Positions 16,533 through 28,009 of a DNA stretch of 64,000 nt are shown piece by piece (within the stretch, counting starts at the first letter, position 1; every line of letters starts with the position of its first letter). Source of the stretch: Roseomonas mucosa ATCC BAA-692 (lineage in GTDB: Bacteria > Pseudomonadota > Alphaproteobacteria > Acetobacterales > Acetobacteraceae); NCBI RefSeq assembly GCF_000622225.1, contig NZ_JHWD01000002.1:372001-436000 (forward strand). The letters are read 5' to 3'. The position numbers and the translations under genes were made by a program. Below the pieces are notes generated by a model that was not told where the DNA came from, made no database searches, and was given only the letters and a program-made list of their open reading frames with translations.

Positions 16533-17354
16533 ATGCCGATCGCTTATCTGCCGGACCGTGGCGTGGTGGAGATCTCGGGCGAGGACCGGGTCGCCTATCT
16601 CCAGGGCCTCATCTCCAACGACGTCGCCGCCCTGGCCCCCGGCCAGGCCGCTTGGGCCGCGCTGCTGACCCCCCAGGGAAAATGGCTGGCCGATTTCTTC
16701 GTGCTGGCCCAGCCGGACCGCTTCCTGCTCGACTGCGAGCGCGCCCAGGCGGAGATGCTGGTCGCGAAGCTCTCCCGCTTCCGCCTGCGCTCCAAGGTGG
16801 CGCTGCGGGATGCCTCGGCGGAATTCGCCGTCCATGCCGGCTGGAGCAGCCCGGCGCCGGAGCACGGGATCGTCTTCGCCGATCCGCGCCTGCCGGATGC
16901 CGGCTGGCGCGCCCTGCTGGACAAGCCGATGCACGGCGCCATGGATGCCTCCGCCTATGCGCTGCACCGGCTGGAACTCGGCCTGCCTGGCGGGTCGGAG
17001 GACATGGAGGCGGAGAAGTCCGTGCTGCTGGAAGCCGGCTTCGACGAGTTGCACGGCGTCTCCTGGACCAAGGGCTGCTACATGGGCCAGGAACTGACCG
17101 CCCGCACCCGCTATCGTGGCCTGGTCAAGCGGCGCCTCGTTCCCGTGACGGTGGAGGGCGCGCTGCCCGCCCCCGGCACGCCCGTCTTCCGGGGCGAGGC
17201 CGAGGTCGGCACCATGCGCTCCGGCCTGGGCAGCCAGGGCATGGCCCTGCTGCGGCTGGAGGCGATCACCGCCGGCGCCCCCCTGCGCTGCGGCGGAGCC
17301 AGCCTGACGCCCCGCCTGCCCGCCTGGATGCACCTGCCGGAAAAGACCGCCTGA
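16533..17354 (+). CDS. ygfZ: Folate-binding protein YgfZ (iron-sulfur cluster repair)
   Basis: A 273-aa aminomethyltransferase-like protein that uses tetrahydrofolate to keep Fe-S enzymes active. The family signature K-G-C-Y-x-G-Q-E is intact (K180 to E187, with C182). The N-terminus (GVVEISGEDRVAYLQGLISNDV) matches the GcvT-like folate domain, and the C-terminal barrel domain begins near KRRLVPVTVEG. The ATG at 16533 is the first in frame. It is transcribed away from the GT9 gene, with only about 60 bp between the two starts, so the two promoters must overlap or be very compact. Confidence 0.93.
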   Translation: MPIAYLPDRGVVEISGEDRVAYLQGLISNDVAALAPGQAAWAALLTPQGKWLADFFVLAQPDRFLLDCERAQAEMLVAKLSRFRLRSKVALRDASAEFAVHAGWSSPAPEHGIVFADPRLPDAGWRALLDKPMHGAMDASAYALHRLELGLPGGSEDMEAEKSVLLEAGFDELHGVSWTKGCYMGQELTARTRYRGLVKRRLVPVTVEGALPAPGTPVFRGEAEVGTMRSGLGSQGMALLRLEAITAGAPLRCGGASLTPRLPAWMHLPEKTA

Positions 17355-17432
17355 CACCTTCATGATGCGGCGCACAAGACAAGTGCCGCCGCTCCGGCGC
17401 AGGATGCGGCCCTCCGGGAAAAGGGATTCGCG

Positions 17433-18017
17433 GTGACGCCGGTCTATGTGGTGACGGATACGGAGTTCGACGGCCCCACCCCGGGCCGCAATTCGCTGCT
17501 CTCGGTCGGCGCCGTCGCGGTGGCGGCGGATGGGCGCGAGGTCTCGGCCTTCGAGGCCGTGCTTGCCCCCTTCCCCGGCGCGGAACCCGATCCTGGCACG
17601 CTGGCCTGGTTCGCCGGAGAGCCCGAGGCCTGGGCCGCCGCGACGCGGGACCCGCAGCCGCCGGAGGCCGTCATGGCCCGCTTCGTGGCCTGGGTGCGGG
17701 ACCTGCCGGGCGATCCGGTCTTCGCCGCGCATCCGCTGGCGGTGGATGGGCCCTGGATGGACCTCTACCTGCAACGCTTCACCGGAACGCGCCTCGTGCC
17801 TGTGCCGCGCGCGGTGGACCCCCTCTTCCGGGACGTGCCGCTCTGCCTGCACGCCTTCGCGGCCGGCCGGCTGCACTGGCCACCGGAACGCTGCCGGGTG
17901 GAGCACTACCCGGCGGAATGGCTGGGGGAGACGGCGCATACCCACTGCGCCCTGGACGATGCGCGTGGCTACGGCCGGTTGCTGGCCCATCTGCTGCGCC
18001 TGCCGCCGCCTGGGTGA
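17433..18017 (+). CDS. DEDDh-type 3'-5' exonuclease
   Basis: A 194-aa protein of the exonuclease/RNase T superfamily. The acidic metal-binding residues are visible: D9 and E11 in VTDTEFDG, an Asp in HPLAVDGPWMDLYL, and H171 and D175/D176 in HTHCALDDARGYG, which fits the DEDDh arrangement. The size suggests a stand-alone nuclease acting on RNA ends or short oligonucleotides, not a polymerase proofreading subunit. The start is GTG at 17433, preceded by a weak GGG-rich site. It converges on the DUF4239 gene with 15 bp between stops. Confidence 0.8.
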   Translation: MTPVYVVTDTEFDGPTPGRNSLLSVGAVAVAADGREVSAFEAVLAPFPGAEPDPGTLAWFAGEPEAWAAATRDPQPPEAVMARFVAWVRDLPGDPVFAAHPLAVDGPWMDLYLQRFTGTRLVPVPRAVDPLFRDVPLCLHAFAAGRLHWPPERCRVEHYPAEWLGETAHTHCALDDARGYGRLLAHLLRLPPPG

Positions 18018-18032
18018 TGGTTGCCGGCGGGC

Positions 18033-18791
18033 TCAGCGCTCCATATGGGCCAGTGCGATGGTCAGGGGTTGCCGGGATACCTGGACGACCCCCGTGAAGG
18101 GCGTCTCCATTTCCATGATCAGGAACATCGCGCCGCCCACCGCCACCGCACAGACGACGAAGGCGGCATAGACGGCGGCGTTTCGGGGCGCCATGAAGCC
18201 GAACCCCGCGAAGATGAAGAACAGCCAGGAGGTCAGCAGCAGGACGAAGACCGGCTGGAAAGGCAGGTCCTGCTGCTCCAGCATCTGCCACCGCAGCGAC
18301 AGCAGCTTGTCGCTCTGGGCCAGCACCTGCCCCTGCAACCAGTGCTGGACGTCGTTCGCCGGCCGTAGCGAAAGGACTGTCAGCCGAAGCTGCTCCAGCG
18401 TCGCGCCGATCGGAGCGGCGACTTCGAGGATGTCCCGGTCGTCCTGCGTCCATCGCTGGGAAATGGCCGCACGGGTATAGCGCCGCAGAAGGTCGCGGGC
18501 CGGCGCTGCTTCCGTGCCATAGACGCGCAGGCCCTGCTCCGCCTGGACCAGGACCGCCGAGAAGTCGCGGACCGAGCGGTCCGCCGAGGAAAGGCTGTCC
18601 TTGGCCGTCGCGATCAGCAATCCGAGCACCAGCGCCGCGAGGACCGACAGCATGCCAGTCGCCAGATGCACCACGTCCCGCGTTTCCTTGGTGACGTGGC
18701 GCGCCGGAAGATACAGGTACAGGAAGAGGCCCACCGTTCCGCCGGCGAGGACACTTGCCGAAATGATTGCCGTGAAGACGGCCACGAGCAT
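18033..18791 (-). CDS. DUF4239 (bestrophin-like) membrane protein
   Basis: A 252-aa protein with four predicted membrane spans in two pairs: residues 5-28 and 45-63 (TGMLSVLAALVLGLLIATA) at the N-terminus, and FVLLLTSWLFFIFAGFGFM and YAAFVVCAVAVGGAMFLIM near the C-terminus. Between them is a long helical cytoplasmic or periplasmic domain. The motif 'SADRSVRDFSAVLVQAEQGL' after TM2 and the 'P..NAAVYAA' before TM4 fit DUF4239, a family distantly linked to bestrophins with no settled function. AAGGA lies 9 bp upstream of the ATG. Confidence 0.8.
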   Translation of the reverse strand: MLVAVFTAIISASVLAGGTVGLFLYLYLPARHVTKETRDVVHLATGMLSVLAALVLGLLIATAKDSLSSADRSVRDFSAVLVQAEQGLRVYGTEAAPARDLLRRYTRAAISQRWTQDDRDILEVAAPIGATLEQLRLTVLSLRPANDVQHWLQGQVLAQSDKLLSLRWQMLEQQDLPFQPVFVLLLTSWLFFIFAGFGFMAPRNAAVYAAFVVCAVAVGGAMFLIMEMETPFTGVVQVSRQPLTIALAHMER

Positions 18792-18857
18792 CGCGGCTGT
18801 TCCTTTCTCTTCCGCAATGTTGCGGAAGGGCGGAAGGCTTGTCCAGGGGCTGTTCCG

Positions 18858-19721
18858 TCAGCCGTTCACCGGCTCCCCGCCATTGGGATGGATCACCTGC
18901 CCGGTGATGTAGGAACTGTCGGCATCGGAGGCGAGGAAGATATAGGCGGGGGCGCATTCGTCCGGCTGGCCCCGGCGCTCCAGCGGCGTGCTGCCGCCAT
19001 GCTTCTCCACCTCCTCCGGCGAGAAGGAGGCGGGGATCAGCGGCGTCCAGATCGGCCCGGGCGCCACGCCGTTCACACGGATCTTCCTTTCCGCGAGCTG
19101 CGCAGCCAGGGAGCGGGTGAAGGCCAGGATGGCGCCCTTGGTCGCCGAATAGTCCACCAGGTGCGGGCTGCCGCGATAGGCGGTGACCGAGGTGGTGTTC
19201 ACGATGGTGCTGCCTTCCTTCAGATGCGGCAGCACGTATTTCGCCATCCACATGTAGCCCAGGATGTTGGTGCGGAAGGTCCGCTCCACCTGCGCCTCCT
19301 CGATGGTCGCGAAATCCTTGTTCTCGTGCTGCTCGCCCGCGTTGTTCACCAGGATGTCGATGCCGCCGAGGAAGGCCGCCGCCTTCTCCACCGCCGAGCG
19401 GGCGAAACCCGGGTCGCCCACGTCGCCCGCGACGGTGTCGCAGCGCCGGCCCTCCGCCTCCACCAGCCGTTTCGTCTCGGCGGCGTCCTCATGCTCGTCC
19501 TTGTAGAGGATGAAGACATCGGCGCCTTCCTTGGCGAAGCCGATGGCCACGGCCCGGCCGATGCCGGAATCGCCGCCGGTCACGATCGCCTTCCGGCCCG
19601 CGAGCTTGCCCGAGCCCTTCCAGTGCCGCATCTCGGCGGCAGGTTTCGGCGTCATTTCCGATTCCAGGCCAGGCTGCCGGTCCTGCTTCTGCGGCGGAAC
19701 CTTCTGCATCTCTTCGTACAT
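18858..19721 (-). CDS. Short-chain dehydrogenase/reductase (YhdF/GsiB-neighbour type)
   Basis: A 287-aa classical SDR. It has the NAD(P)-binding TGGDSGIGRAV, the NNAG motif (LVNNAGEQH), the catalytic Ser in TTSVTAYRG and the YSATK catalytic pair, followed by RVNGVAPGPIWTPLI. The unusual long Pro/Gln-rich N-terminus (QKVPPQKQDRQPGLE) is typical of the general stress SDRs annotated as YghA/YhdF-like. Substrate is unknown. The ATG at 19721 is preferred because GGAG lies 8 bp upstream; a GTG at 19730 would add three residues but lies against the same GGAG. Confidence 0.9.
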   Translation of the reverse strand: MYEEMQKVPPQKQDRQPGLESEMTPKPAAEMRHWKGSGKLAGRKAIVTGGDSGIGRAVAIGFAKEGADVFILYKDEHEDAAETKRLVEAEGRRCDTVAGDVGDPGFARSAVEKAAAFLGGIDILVNNAGEQHENKDFATIEEAQVERTFRTNILGYMWMAKYVLPHLKEGSTIVNTTSVTAYRGSPHLVDYSATKGAILAFTRSLAAQLAERKIRVNGVAPGPIWTPLIPASFSPEEVEKHGGSTPLERRGQPDECAPAYIFLASDADSSYITGQVIHPNGGEPVNG

Positions 19722-19790
19722 GTCCGGCACTCCATTGGGGGGTGCCGTAGGAACGGTCCTGGCGCCGCAAGGCTTCCGGCTGGCCCATGA

Positions 19791-19820
19791 CGAAAAACGG
19801 CGGGGCCGGGGCCCCGCCGT
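19791..19820 (-). terminator. Intrinsic terminator of the glyQ-glyS-ppdK operon
   Basis: A perfect 11-bp stem (ACGGCGGGGCC with its complement, 2-nt centre) spans 19797-19820. On the minus strand it is followed at once by five T residues, then CG. It lies 28 bp after the ppdK stop and is the clearest Rho-independent terminator in the window. Confidence 0.88.
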
Positions 19821-19847
19821 CCAGATGCTTCCGCCGTGCGGGCGGTG

Positions 19848-22520
<2,673 letters not shown>

Positions 22521-22535
22521 CAGGCTCGTCCCTCT

Positions 22536-24830
22536 TCAGCCTTCAACGCGTTGGAACTCCGCGACGCGATCCATCGCGCCACGGAGCGTCTTGAGCAGGC
22601 CGAGGCGGTTGTAGCGCAGCGCCGGATCGGCGTCATTCACCACGACCTTCTCGAAAAATGCGTCCACGGGACCCCGCAGCGTCGCAAAAACAGTCATGGC
22701 CGTCGAAAACCGTTCCGCGTCAAGCGCTTCCCGCACCGCAACATCAATATCATTCAGAACTTCCCACAACGTGACCTCTTCCGCCAGGGCCAGCAGGGAG
22801 GGATCAACCGTTGCGGGAATTTCTCCGCTCTTCTTCTCCTCGATTCGGAGGATGTTTGCCGCCCGGCGATAGGCGGCGAGGAGGTCCGCCCCTTCCGGAG
22901 TCGAGAGGAAATCCCGCAGCGCATCGGCCCGGGCGAGCAGGCGGACGAGATCGTCCTCACCACCCCCCGCCTCCCCCCGGGCGCCGAAGGCGGCGGCCAG
23001 GATGTCGTGCCGCGCCCCCTCGGCCCGGAGCTGCACGCGCAGGCGCTCGGCCAGGAAGTCCAGCAGCCCGGCGGCGAAGGCCGCCACCATCGGCGGCTGC
23101 GCGGAGCCGGCGGGGGGCTGGAAGCCGGCATTCATCTTCTCGGCCGCCACCGCCATGCCGAATTCCGGGTCCGCCGTCAGGCCCTGGGCGGCGGGATAGC
23201 CGAAGAAGGCCTCGGCGATCACATCGGCCAGCGGCAGGCGCAGCCCGTTCTCGCGGATGATGCGGATCACGCCCAGCGCGGCGCGGCGCAGCGCATAGGG
23301 GTCGCCCGAGCCGGTCGGGCGCTCATCCGCCGCGAAGAAGCCGACCAGCTGGTCGATCTTGTCCGCCAGCGCCACGGCGATGGCGGTGGGCTCGCGCGGC
23401 ACCTCGTCGCCGGGGCCGAGCGGGCGGTAATGCGCGCCGATCGCCTCGGCCACCTCCGGCGCCTCGCCGTCATGCAGGGCGTAGTAGCGGCCCATCAGCC
23501 CCTGCAGCTCCGGGAACTCGCCCACCATGCCGGAGGCGAGGTCGGCCTTGGCCAGCCGGCCGGCCCGCGCCGCCTTTTCCGGGTCGGCGCCGACCAGCGG
23601 GGCAAGGAAGCGGGCCAGCCGCTCCAGCCGCTCCACCCGCTGGCCCTGGGTGCCGAGCTTTGCGTGGAAGACAACATGGGCCAGCTTCGGCAGCCGGCTT
23701 TCCAGCCGCTGCTGCCGGTCGCCATCCCAGAAGAAGCGGGCATCCGAGAGACGGGCGCGCAACACGCGCTCGTTGCCCGCCACGATGGCCCGGCCGCCAT
23801 CCACCGCCTCGATATTGGCGACCAGGGCGAAGCGGTTCGCCGCCCGCCCGTCCGGGTGGCGAAGCGCGAAGTAGCGCTGGTTCACCCGCATGGTGGTGCG
23901 CATCACCTCGGGCGGCAGGTCCATGAAGGCGTCGTCGATGCCGCCCAGCAGCGGCACCGGCCATTCCACCAGCCCCGCCACCTCGGCCAGCAATCCGCGG
24001 TCCTGCACCACCTCCAGCCCCTCGGCGGCGGCGAGGCGGGCGACCTCGCGCTCGATCATCGCCTCGCGCTCCGGCGCGCCGGGGATCACCTTGCGGGCGC
24101 GAAGGCCGCTTTCCCATTCCGCCAGGGAATGCACGGCGAAGACGCCCGGGGCCATCAGCCGATGGCCCTCGGTGAGGTCCGAGGCGGCGAGGCCGTGCCC
24201 GTCATCCTCGCCCTGGCGCAGGTCGAAGGCCACGACCCGCCCCCCGAAGGTGCAGAGGATGCGCTTCAGCGGCCGCACCCAGGTGAAGGTGGAGGTGCCG
24301 CCCCAGCGCATCGACTTGGGCCAGGGGAAGCGGCGCAGCAGCGGCGGCATCGCCTCGGCGATGACTGCCCGAGACGAACGACCAGGTACAATGGCCGATG
24401 CTACTAATGCCAGCGACTTGCCAGACGGCCGCCATGCCAATCTCAAGTCGCGCACAATGCCAAGCTCGTCATCAGGGTAGGCAACGGCCTCCCCTGCAAT
24501 AAGGCGCCGAACCGCCTCTTCTTCCGAAAGCTTGGAAGAGGCGGATTTACCGAATTTCCCGGCGACTTTCGACCGAATGAATGCGGTCAGCACATTCGCG
24601 GCAACACCCTGTCTGGGACCTCGCTCCTCCCACTGCTCTTCCGCAGACGTTGCCGGCAGCGCCGCCGCCAGGGCGATGCGGCGCGGGCCGTGGAAGGTGC
24701 GGAGGTTCTCCGGCACGAGGCCGGCGGGCTTCAGCGCCTCGGTGAGAAGGCGGGCGAGGTCTTCCGCCGCACGCGCCTGCATGCGCGCCGGGATTTCCTC
24801 GGAAAAGAGTTCGAGCAGGAGTTCGGGCAT
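22536..24830 (-). CDS. glyS: Glycyl-tRNA synthetase beta subunit
   Basis: A 764-aa beta subunit that binds tRNA(Gly) in the alpha2beta2 enzyme. Family marks include the opening ELLLELFSEEIPARMQ, FPWPKSMRWG, the HD-like SGMVGEFPELQGLMGRYYA and the C-terminal anticodon-binding end NDADPALRYNRLGLL. Two stretches have visibly lower GC than the rest: about 24360-24640 (residues 64-157) and 22660-22860 (C-terminal anticodon region). The first coincides with a protein segment (SKVAGKFGKSASSKLSEEE onward) that does not look like typical GlyS. Expression is probably coupled with glyQ, 54 bp upstream. Confidence 0.95.
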   Translation of the reverse strand: MPELLLELFSEEIPARMQARAAEDLARLLTEALKPAGLVPENLRTFHGPRRIALAAALPATSAEEQWEERGPRQGVAANVLTAFIRSKVAGKFGKSASSKLSEEEAVRRLIAGEAVAYPDDELGIVRDLRLAWRPSGKSLALVASAIVPGRSSRAVIAEAMPPLLRRFPWPKSMRWGGTSTFTWVRPLKRILCTFGGRVVAFDLRQGEDDGHGLAASDLTEGHRLMAPGVFAVHSLAEWESGLRARKVIPGAPEREAMIEREVARLAAAEGLEVVQDRGLLAEVAGLVEWPVPLLGGIDDAFMDLPPEVMRTTMRVNQRYFALRHPDGRAANRFALVANIEAVDGGRAIVAGNERVLRARLSDARFFWDGDRQQRLESRLPKLAHVVFHAKLGTQGQRVERLERLARFLAPLVGADPEKAARAGRLAKADLASGMVGEFPELQGLMGRYYALHDGEAPEVAEAIGAHYRPLGPGDEVPREPTAIAVALADKIDQLVGFFAADERPTGSGDPYALRRAALGVIRIIRENGLRLPLADVIAEAFFGYPAAQGLTADPEFGMAVAAEKMNAGFQPPAGSAQPPMVAAFAAGLLDFLAERLRVQLRAEGARHDILAAAFGARGEAGGGEDDLVRLLARADALRDFLSTPEGADLLAAYRRAANILRIEEKKSGEIPATVDPSLLALAEEVTLWEVLNDIDVAVREALDAERFSTAMTVFATLRGPVDAFFEKVVVNDADPALRYNRLGLLKTLRGAMDRVAEFQRVEG

Positions 24831-24884
24831 CGTAGGGGCGGCTTCTCGGTCGGTGCTTGCGAGGGGCGTGGGGCGGCGCGGCGG

Positions 24885-25772
24885 TCAGGCCGCCGTCTTC
24901 GGGGCTTCCAACGCGGCCTCCCCGGCGACCCAGCCCTCGCAGCACCGCTTCGCCAGGGCGCGGACGCGGCCGATATAGGCGGCGCGCTCCGTCACGCTGA
25001 TCGCGCCGCGCGCATCGAGCAGGTTGAACAGGTGGCTGGCGGCGATGCATTGGTCATAGGCCGGCAAAGCGAGGCCCCGGTCGGCCAGCGCATTGCACTC
25101 GGCCTCGGCATCGGCGAAGTGCTGGAACAGCCTCGGCACGTCGGCGAACTCGAAGTTGTAGGCGCTGAACTCCCGCTCCGCCCGCAGGAAGACGTCGCCG
25201 TACTTCACGCCCTGGCCGTTGAAATCCAGCTCGTACACGTTCTCGATGTCCTGCACGTACATGGCGAGCCGCTCCAGCCCGTAGGTCATCTCGAAGCTCG
25301 GATGCACCACCGGGATGCCGCCCACCTGCTGGAAATAGGTGAACTGGCCGACCTCCATCCCGTCGCACCAGACCTCCCAGCCCAGGCCCCAGGCACCCAG
25401 CGTCGGGCTTTCCCAGTCATCCTCCACGAAGCGGAAATCGTGCTTCAGCGGGTCGAGGCCGATCTCGCGGTAGGAATCGAGCAGGAGTTCCTGCGCGTTC
25501 TGCGGGCTCGGCTTCATGATGACCTGGTACTGGTAGTAGTGCTGCAGCCGGTTCGGGTTCTCGCCATAGCGCCCGTCGGAGGGGCGGCGGGAAGGCTGCA
25601 CATAGGCGGCCTTCCACGGCGTGGCGCCCAGGGCGCGCAGCGTCGTCGCGGGGTGGAAGGTCCCGGCGCCCACGGACATGTCGTAGGGCTGGAGGATGAC
25701 GCAACCCTGGCGGCTCCAATAGGCATGGAGGCGCAGGATCAGTTCCTGGAAGGAAGGCGGCTTGGCGGACAT
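24885..25772 (-). CDS. glyQ: Glycyl-tRNA synthetase alpha subunit
   Basis: A 295-aa catalytic subunit that activates glycine and charges tRNA(Gly). It has the conserved start [18 protein letters not shown], the class II motifs in [27 protein letters not shown] and [16 protein letters not shown], and the [15 protein letters not shown] motif 3 region. All these parts are uninterrupted and of normal length. The ATG at 25772 fits the family N-terminus. It is the first gene of the glyQ-glyS-ppdK unit and is divergent from the SnoaL-like gene, with about 50 bp between starts. Confidence 0.97.
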   Translation of the reverse strand: MSAKPPSFQELILRLHAYWSRQGCVILQPYDMSVGAGTFHPATTLRALGATPWKAAYVQPSRRPSDGRYGENPNRLQHYYQYQVIMKPSPQNAQELLLDSYREIGLDPLKHDFRFVEDDWESPTLGAWGLGWEVWCDGMEVGQFTYFQQVGGIPVVHPSFEMTYGLERLAMYVQDIENVYELDFNGQGVKYGDVFLRAEREFSAYNFEFADVPRLFQHFADAEAECNALADRGLALPAYDQCIAASHLFNLLDARGAISVTERAAYIGRVRALAKRCCEGWVAGEAALEAPKTAA

Positions 25773-25820
25773 GGCGCGCGCACCATAAGGTCCGCCCCCT
25801 CCCACCGGAAGGCCCCCGCC

Positions 25821-26321
25821 ATGCACCATCCCACCCATGCCGCAGCAGCCTCCCCCGCCGCACATGCCCCCTCCGGCACGGAAGGCGGTCCTGGCGACCC
25901 CGGCGCCCTGCCCGAGGCCCATGCCTCCGAGCGGCTGATCCTCGCCTATTACGACGCCTTCAACCGGGGCGACTGGGCGGCGATGCTCGACTGCCTCGCC
26001 GAGGACGTGGCCCATGACATCAACCAGGGCGGCAGGCAGGTGGGCAAGCAGGCCTTCGCCGCCTTCCTGAAGCACATGGAGCGCTGCTACCGCGAGAAGC
26101 TGGTGGATCTGGTGGTGATGCTGGATGCCACGGGCACCCGCGCGGCGGCCGAATTCGTGGTGGAGGGCGAGTACCTCGCCACCGACGAGGGCCTGCCGCC
26201 GGCGCAGGGGCAACGCTACGTGCTGCCGGCCGGCGCCTTCCTCACCATCCGCGACGGCAGGATCGGCCGCCTCTCCATGGCCTACAACCTCGCCGACTGG
26301 ATGCGGCAGGTCGGCGGCTGA
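25821..26321 (+). CDS. SnoaL/ketosteroid-isomerase-like (NTF2-fold) protein
   Basis: A 166-aa protein. After a disordered Ala/Pro/Gly N-terminus (about 35 residues), it has an NTF2-like cone: [34 protein letters not shown], then [13 protein letters not shown], and the strands [14 protein letters not shown] and [19 protein letters not shown]. The conserved 'YY.AFN.GD...ML..L..DV.HD.NQG' opening matches ketosteroid isomerase-related proteins of unknown substrate. An acidic pocket is plausible but not proven. The ATG at 25821 is the only good start. Confidence 0.8.
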   Translation: MHHPTHAAAASPAAHAPSGTEGGPGDPGALPEAHASERLILAYYDAFNRGDWAAMLDCLAEDVAHDINQGGRQVGKQAFAAFLKHMERCYREKLVDLVVMLDATGTRAAAEFVVEGEYLATDEGLPPAQGQRYVLPAGAFLTIRDGRIGRLSMAYNLADWMRQVGG

Positions 26322-26336
26322 AGCCCCGCCCGGCTG

Positions 26337-26367
26337 CCCCCCCCCCGACTGTCCCGGGGGGGGGGGG
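26337..26367. terminator. C10/G12 homopolymer hairpin between convergent genes
   Basis: Ten consecutive C at 26337-26346 are followed by GACTGTCCC and then twelve consecutive G at 26356-26367. The two tracts can pair as a 10-bp or longer stem. They lie between the stop of the SnoaL-like gene (26321) and that of the minus-strand gene (26387), so a shared terminator is likely. Such tracts are also prone to slippage. Confidence 0.5.
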
Positions 26368-26386
26368 AAGCCGCCGGGGGATGTCG

Positions 26387-26905
26387 TCAGGCCGCCTGGC
26401 GCCGGTCCTTGCGGGCCTGGGCGTTCTTCACGAACTGAGAGACGCGGCCCACCTCGCGCGGATCGACCTTCACCCGGATGCCCCGGTTGCGGGTGGGAGT
26501 CATCCCCTCGCCCGCCGTCCGGCCGCCGCCGGGATGATGCGTCGGCGCCGCCTCGCGGCGGCGCAGGGCAGCGCGCAGGCGCTCCGCGTTGCGGACGCGG
26601 CGCTTCCCGGCATTGAGGGTGTCGAGCCGCGCGTTCACCCGCTTCAGCGCATTGGCGAAGACCTGCTTCTTCGCCGCCAGCCCGCGCTCGCTCGATTCCG
26701 CGGGCCCCGGCCCCTTGCCGCGCCGGGCGCGGCGCCGCTGCCGCACCAGGTCGCGGGATCGGTTGCGCTGCTCGCGCAGCCAGCGGGCCAGCCCCAGTGT
26801 CTCCTCCTGCGACAGGCTCTCCAGATGCGGGTAGTGGCTCTGCAGGATCGGCGCGTATTCGCCCTCGGACAGCAGGCCGAGTTCGCCGGCAACAGGAATG
26901 CTCAT
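26387..26905 (-). CDS. Arginine-rich helical hypothetical protein
   Basis: A 172-aa protein I cannot assign. The N-terminal part (about residues 1-45) is a compact helical segment with [20 protein letters not shown]. The rest is very rich in Arg and Lys ([32 protein letters not shown]), probably a nucleic-acid-binding or strongly charged helical region. It ends in [18 protein letters not shown]. The start ATG has AAGGAGAGA at 9 bp, a good site, and the codon choice matches its neighbours, so it is probably expressed. A chromatin- or RNA-related role is only a guess from charge. Confidence 0.7.
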   Translation of the reverse strand: MSIPVAGELGLLSEGEYAPILQSHYPHLESLSQEETLGLARWLREQRNRSRDLVRQRRRARRGKGPGPAESSERGLAAKKQVFANALKRVNARLDTLNAGKRRVRNAERLRAALRRREAAPTHHPGGGRTAGEGMTPTRNRGIRVKVDPREVGRVSQFVKNAQARKDRRQAA

Positions 26906-26985
26906 CGCGTCTCTCCTTGGTCTGGTCTGTTTCCCACCGGGGCAACGTCCCGGCGCCAGGAGGGTTTAAGGCCCTGCCGGCCCCC

Positions 26986-27795
26986 TCAGAGCCCCAGCCG
27001 TGCCCGGGCCGAGCGTTCCTCCAGGATTTCCAGCGTCGCGCCCACGGCAGCGGAGAAGAGCCGCCAGGGCCAGCGCGGCCGCCGGATGTTCAGCCAGACG
27101 ATCTTCGCCTCCTTGCCGAAGCGGCGCTCGATCTCCCCGTGCAGGTCGCCCAGCCGGTCGGCGAGGCCGAGCGCCACCGCCTCCCGCCCCGTCCAGAAGC
27201 GGCCGCTGAAGACCTCGCTTTCCGGTGCCTTCAGCCGGCTGGCACGGCGGGAGCGGACCCAGTCCTTGAACTCCTCGTGCAGCGTGTCGAGGAGCTGGTG
27301 CAGCCTCTCCTGCTGCGACGGATCGGGGGGCAGGAAGGGGTCGAGGAAGGACTTGTTCTCCCCCGCCGTCACCACCCGGCGCTCCACGCCAAGGCGCTCG
27401 ATCGCCTCCTGGAAGCCGAATCCCTGGGAGATCACCCCGATGGAGCCGGTGATGGAGGCAGGGTCGCAGACGATCTCGTCGGCCGCGCAGGCGATCCAGT
27501 AGCCGCCCGACGCCCCGGCATCCTCGATGCAGGCGATCACCGGCACGTCCTTCTCGTCCGCCAGCCGGATGATCCGCGCCGCGATCAGCGAGGACTGCAC
27601 GGGCGAGCCGCCGGGCGAGTTGATGGCGAGCACCACCCCCGCCAGGCGCTTCAGCCCGAAGGCGCGTTCCAGCACCGGCGCCAGCCCGGCGGCGCTGAGG
27701 CCGGGGCCGCCGAGGCCCGTGGCCCGGGCGGCGATGACGCCGGACATGCGGATGACGGCCACCCGGGGGCGCCGGTCGAAGAAGGGAAGAGGCAT
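26986..27795 (-). CDS. S49-family peptidase (SohB/SppA-like)
   Basis: A 269-aa serine peptidase of the signal-peptide peptidase family. The catalytic Ser is in [14 protein letters not shown], with the oxyanion region [12 protein letters not shown] before it. The general-base Lys is in [10 protein letters not shown], the place used in SohB-type enzymes, followed by '[21 protein letters not shown]', the typical 'G..w.g..A...GL.D'. There is no N-terminal membrane span or signal peptide, so unlike SppA it may be cytosolic or peripheral. The start at 27795 is the only ATG before the core. Confidence 0.88.
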   Translation of the reverse strand: MPLPFFDRRPRVAVIRMSGVIAARATGLGGPGLSAAGLAPVLERAFGLKRLAGVVLAINSPGGSPVQSSLIAARIIRLADEKDVPVIACIEDAGASGGYWIACAADEIVCDPASITGSIGVISQGFGFQEAIERLGVERRVVTAGENKSFLDPFLPPDPSQQERLHQLLDTLHEEFKDWVRSRRASRLKAPESEVFSGRFWTGREAVALGLADRLGDLHGEIERRFGKEAKIVWLNIRRPRWPWRLFSAAVGATLEILEERSARARLGL

Positions 27796-28009
27796 GGCCC
27801 CAGGATGCCCATGGGCGCCGCCGGATCAAGCCAGCAACCGTGACAGCCCGGACCGGCGCTCCATGCGGGCGCCCCCATGCGGGCGCCCCGGGTGCTCCCT
27901 CCCCTTCCAGCCCCTCCGGCAAGCCCCATCCGGGTGGCCGGCCACGGCGCGGTGCGGGAGCCGCCGCAAGCGGGCCACATTCCCGCGGCAGGCTGCGCCG
28001 GCGCAGCCC
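27796..28009. other. Intergenic spacer with a 13-bp direct repeat
   Basis: The spacer separates divergent genes and should contain their promoters. It holds a direct repeat, CATGCGGGCGCCC, at 27862-27874 and 27876-27888. No other pattern is apparent. Confidence 0.45.
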
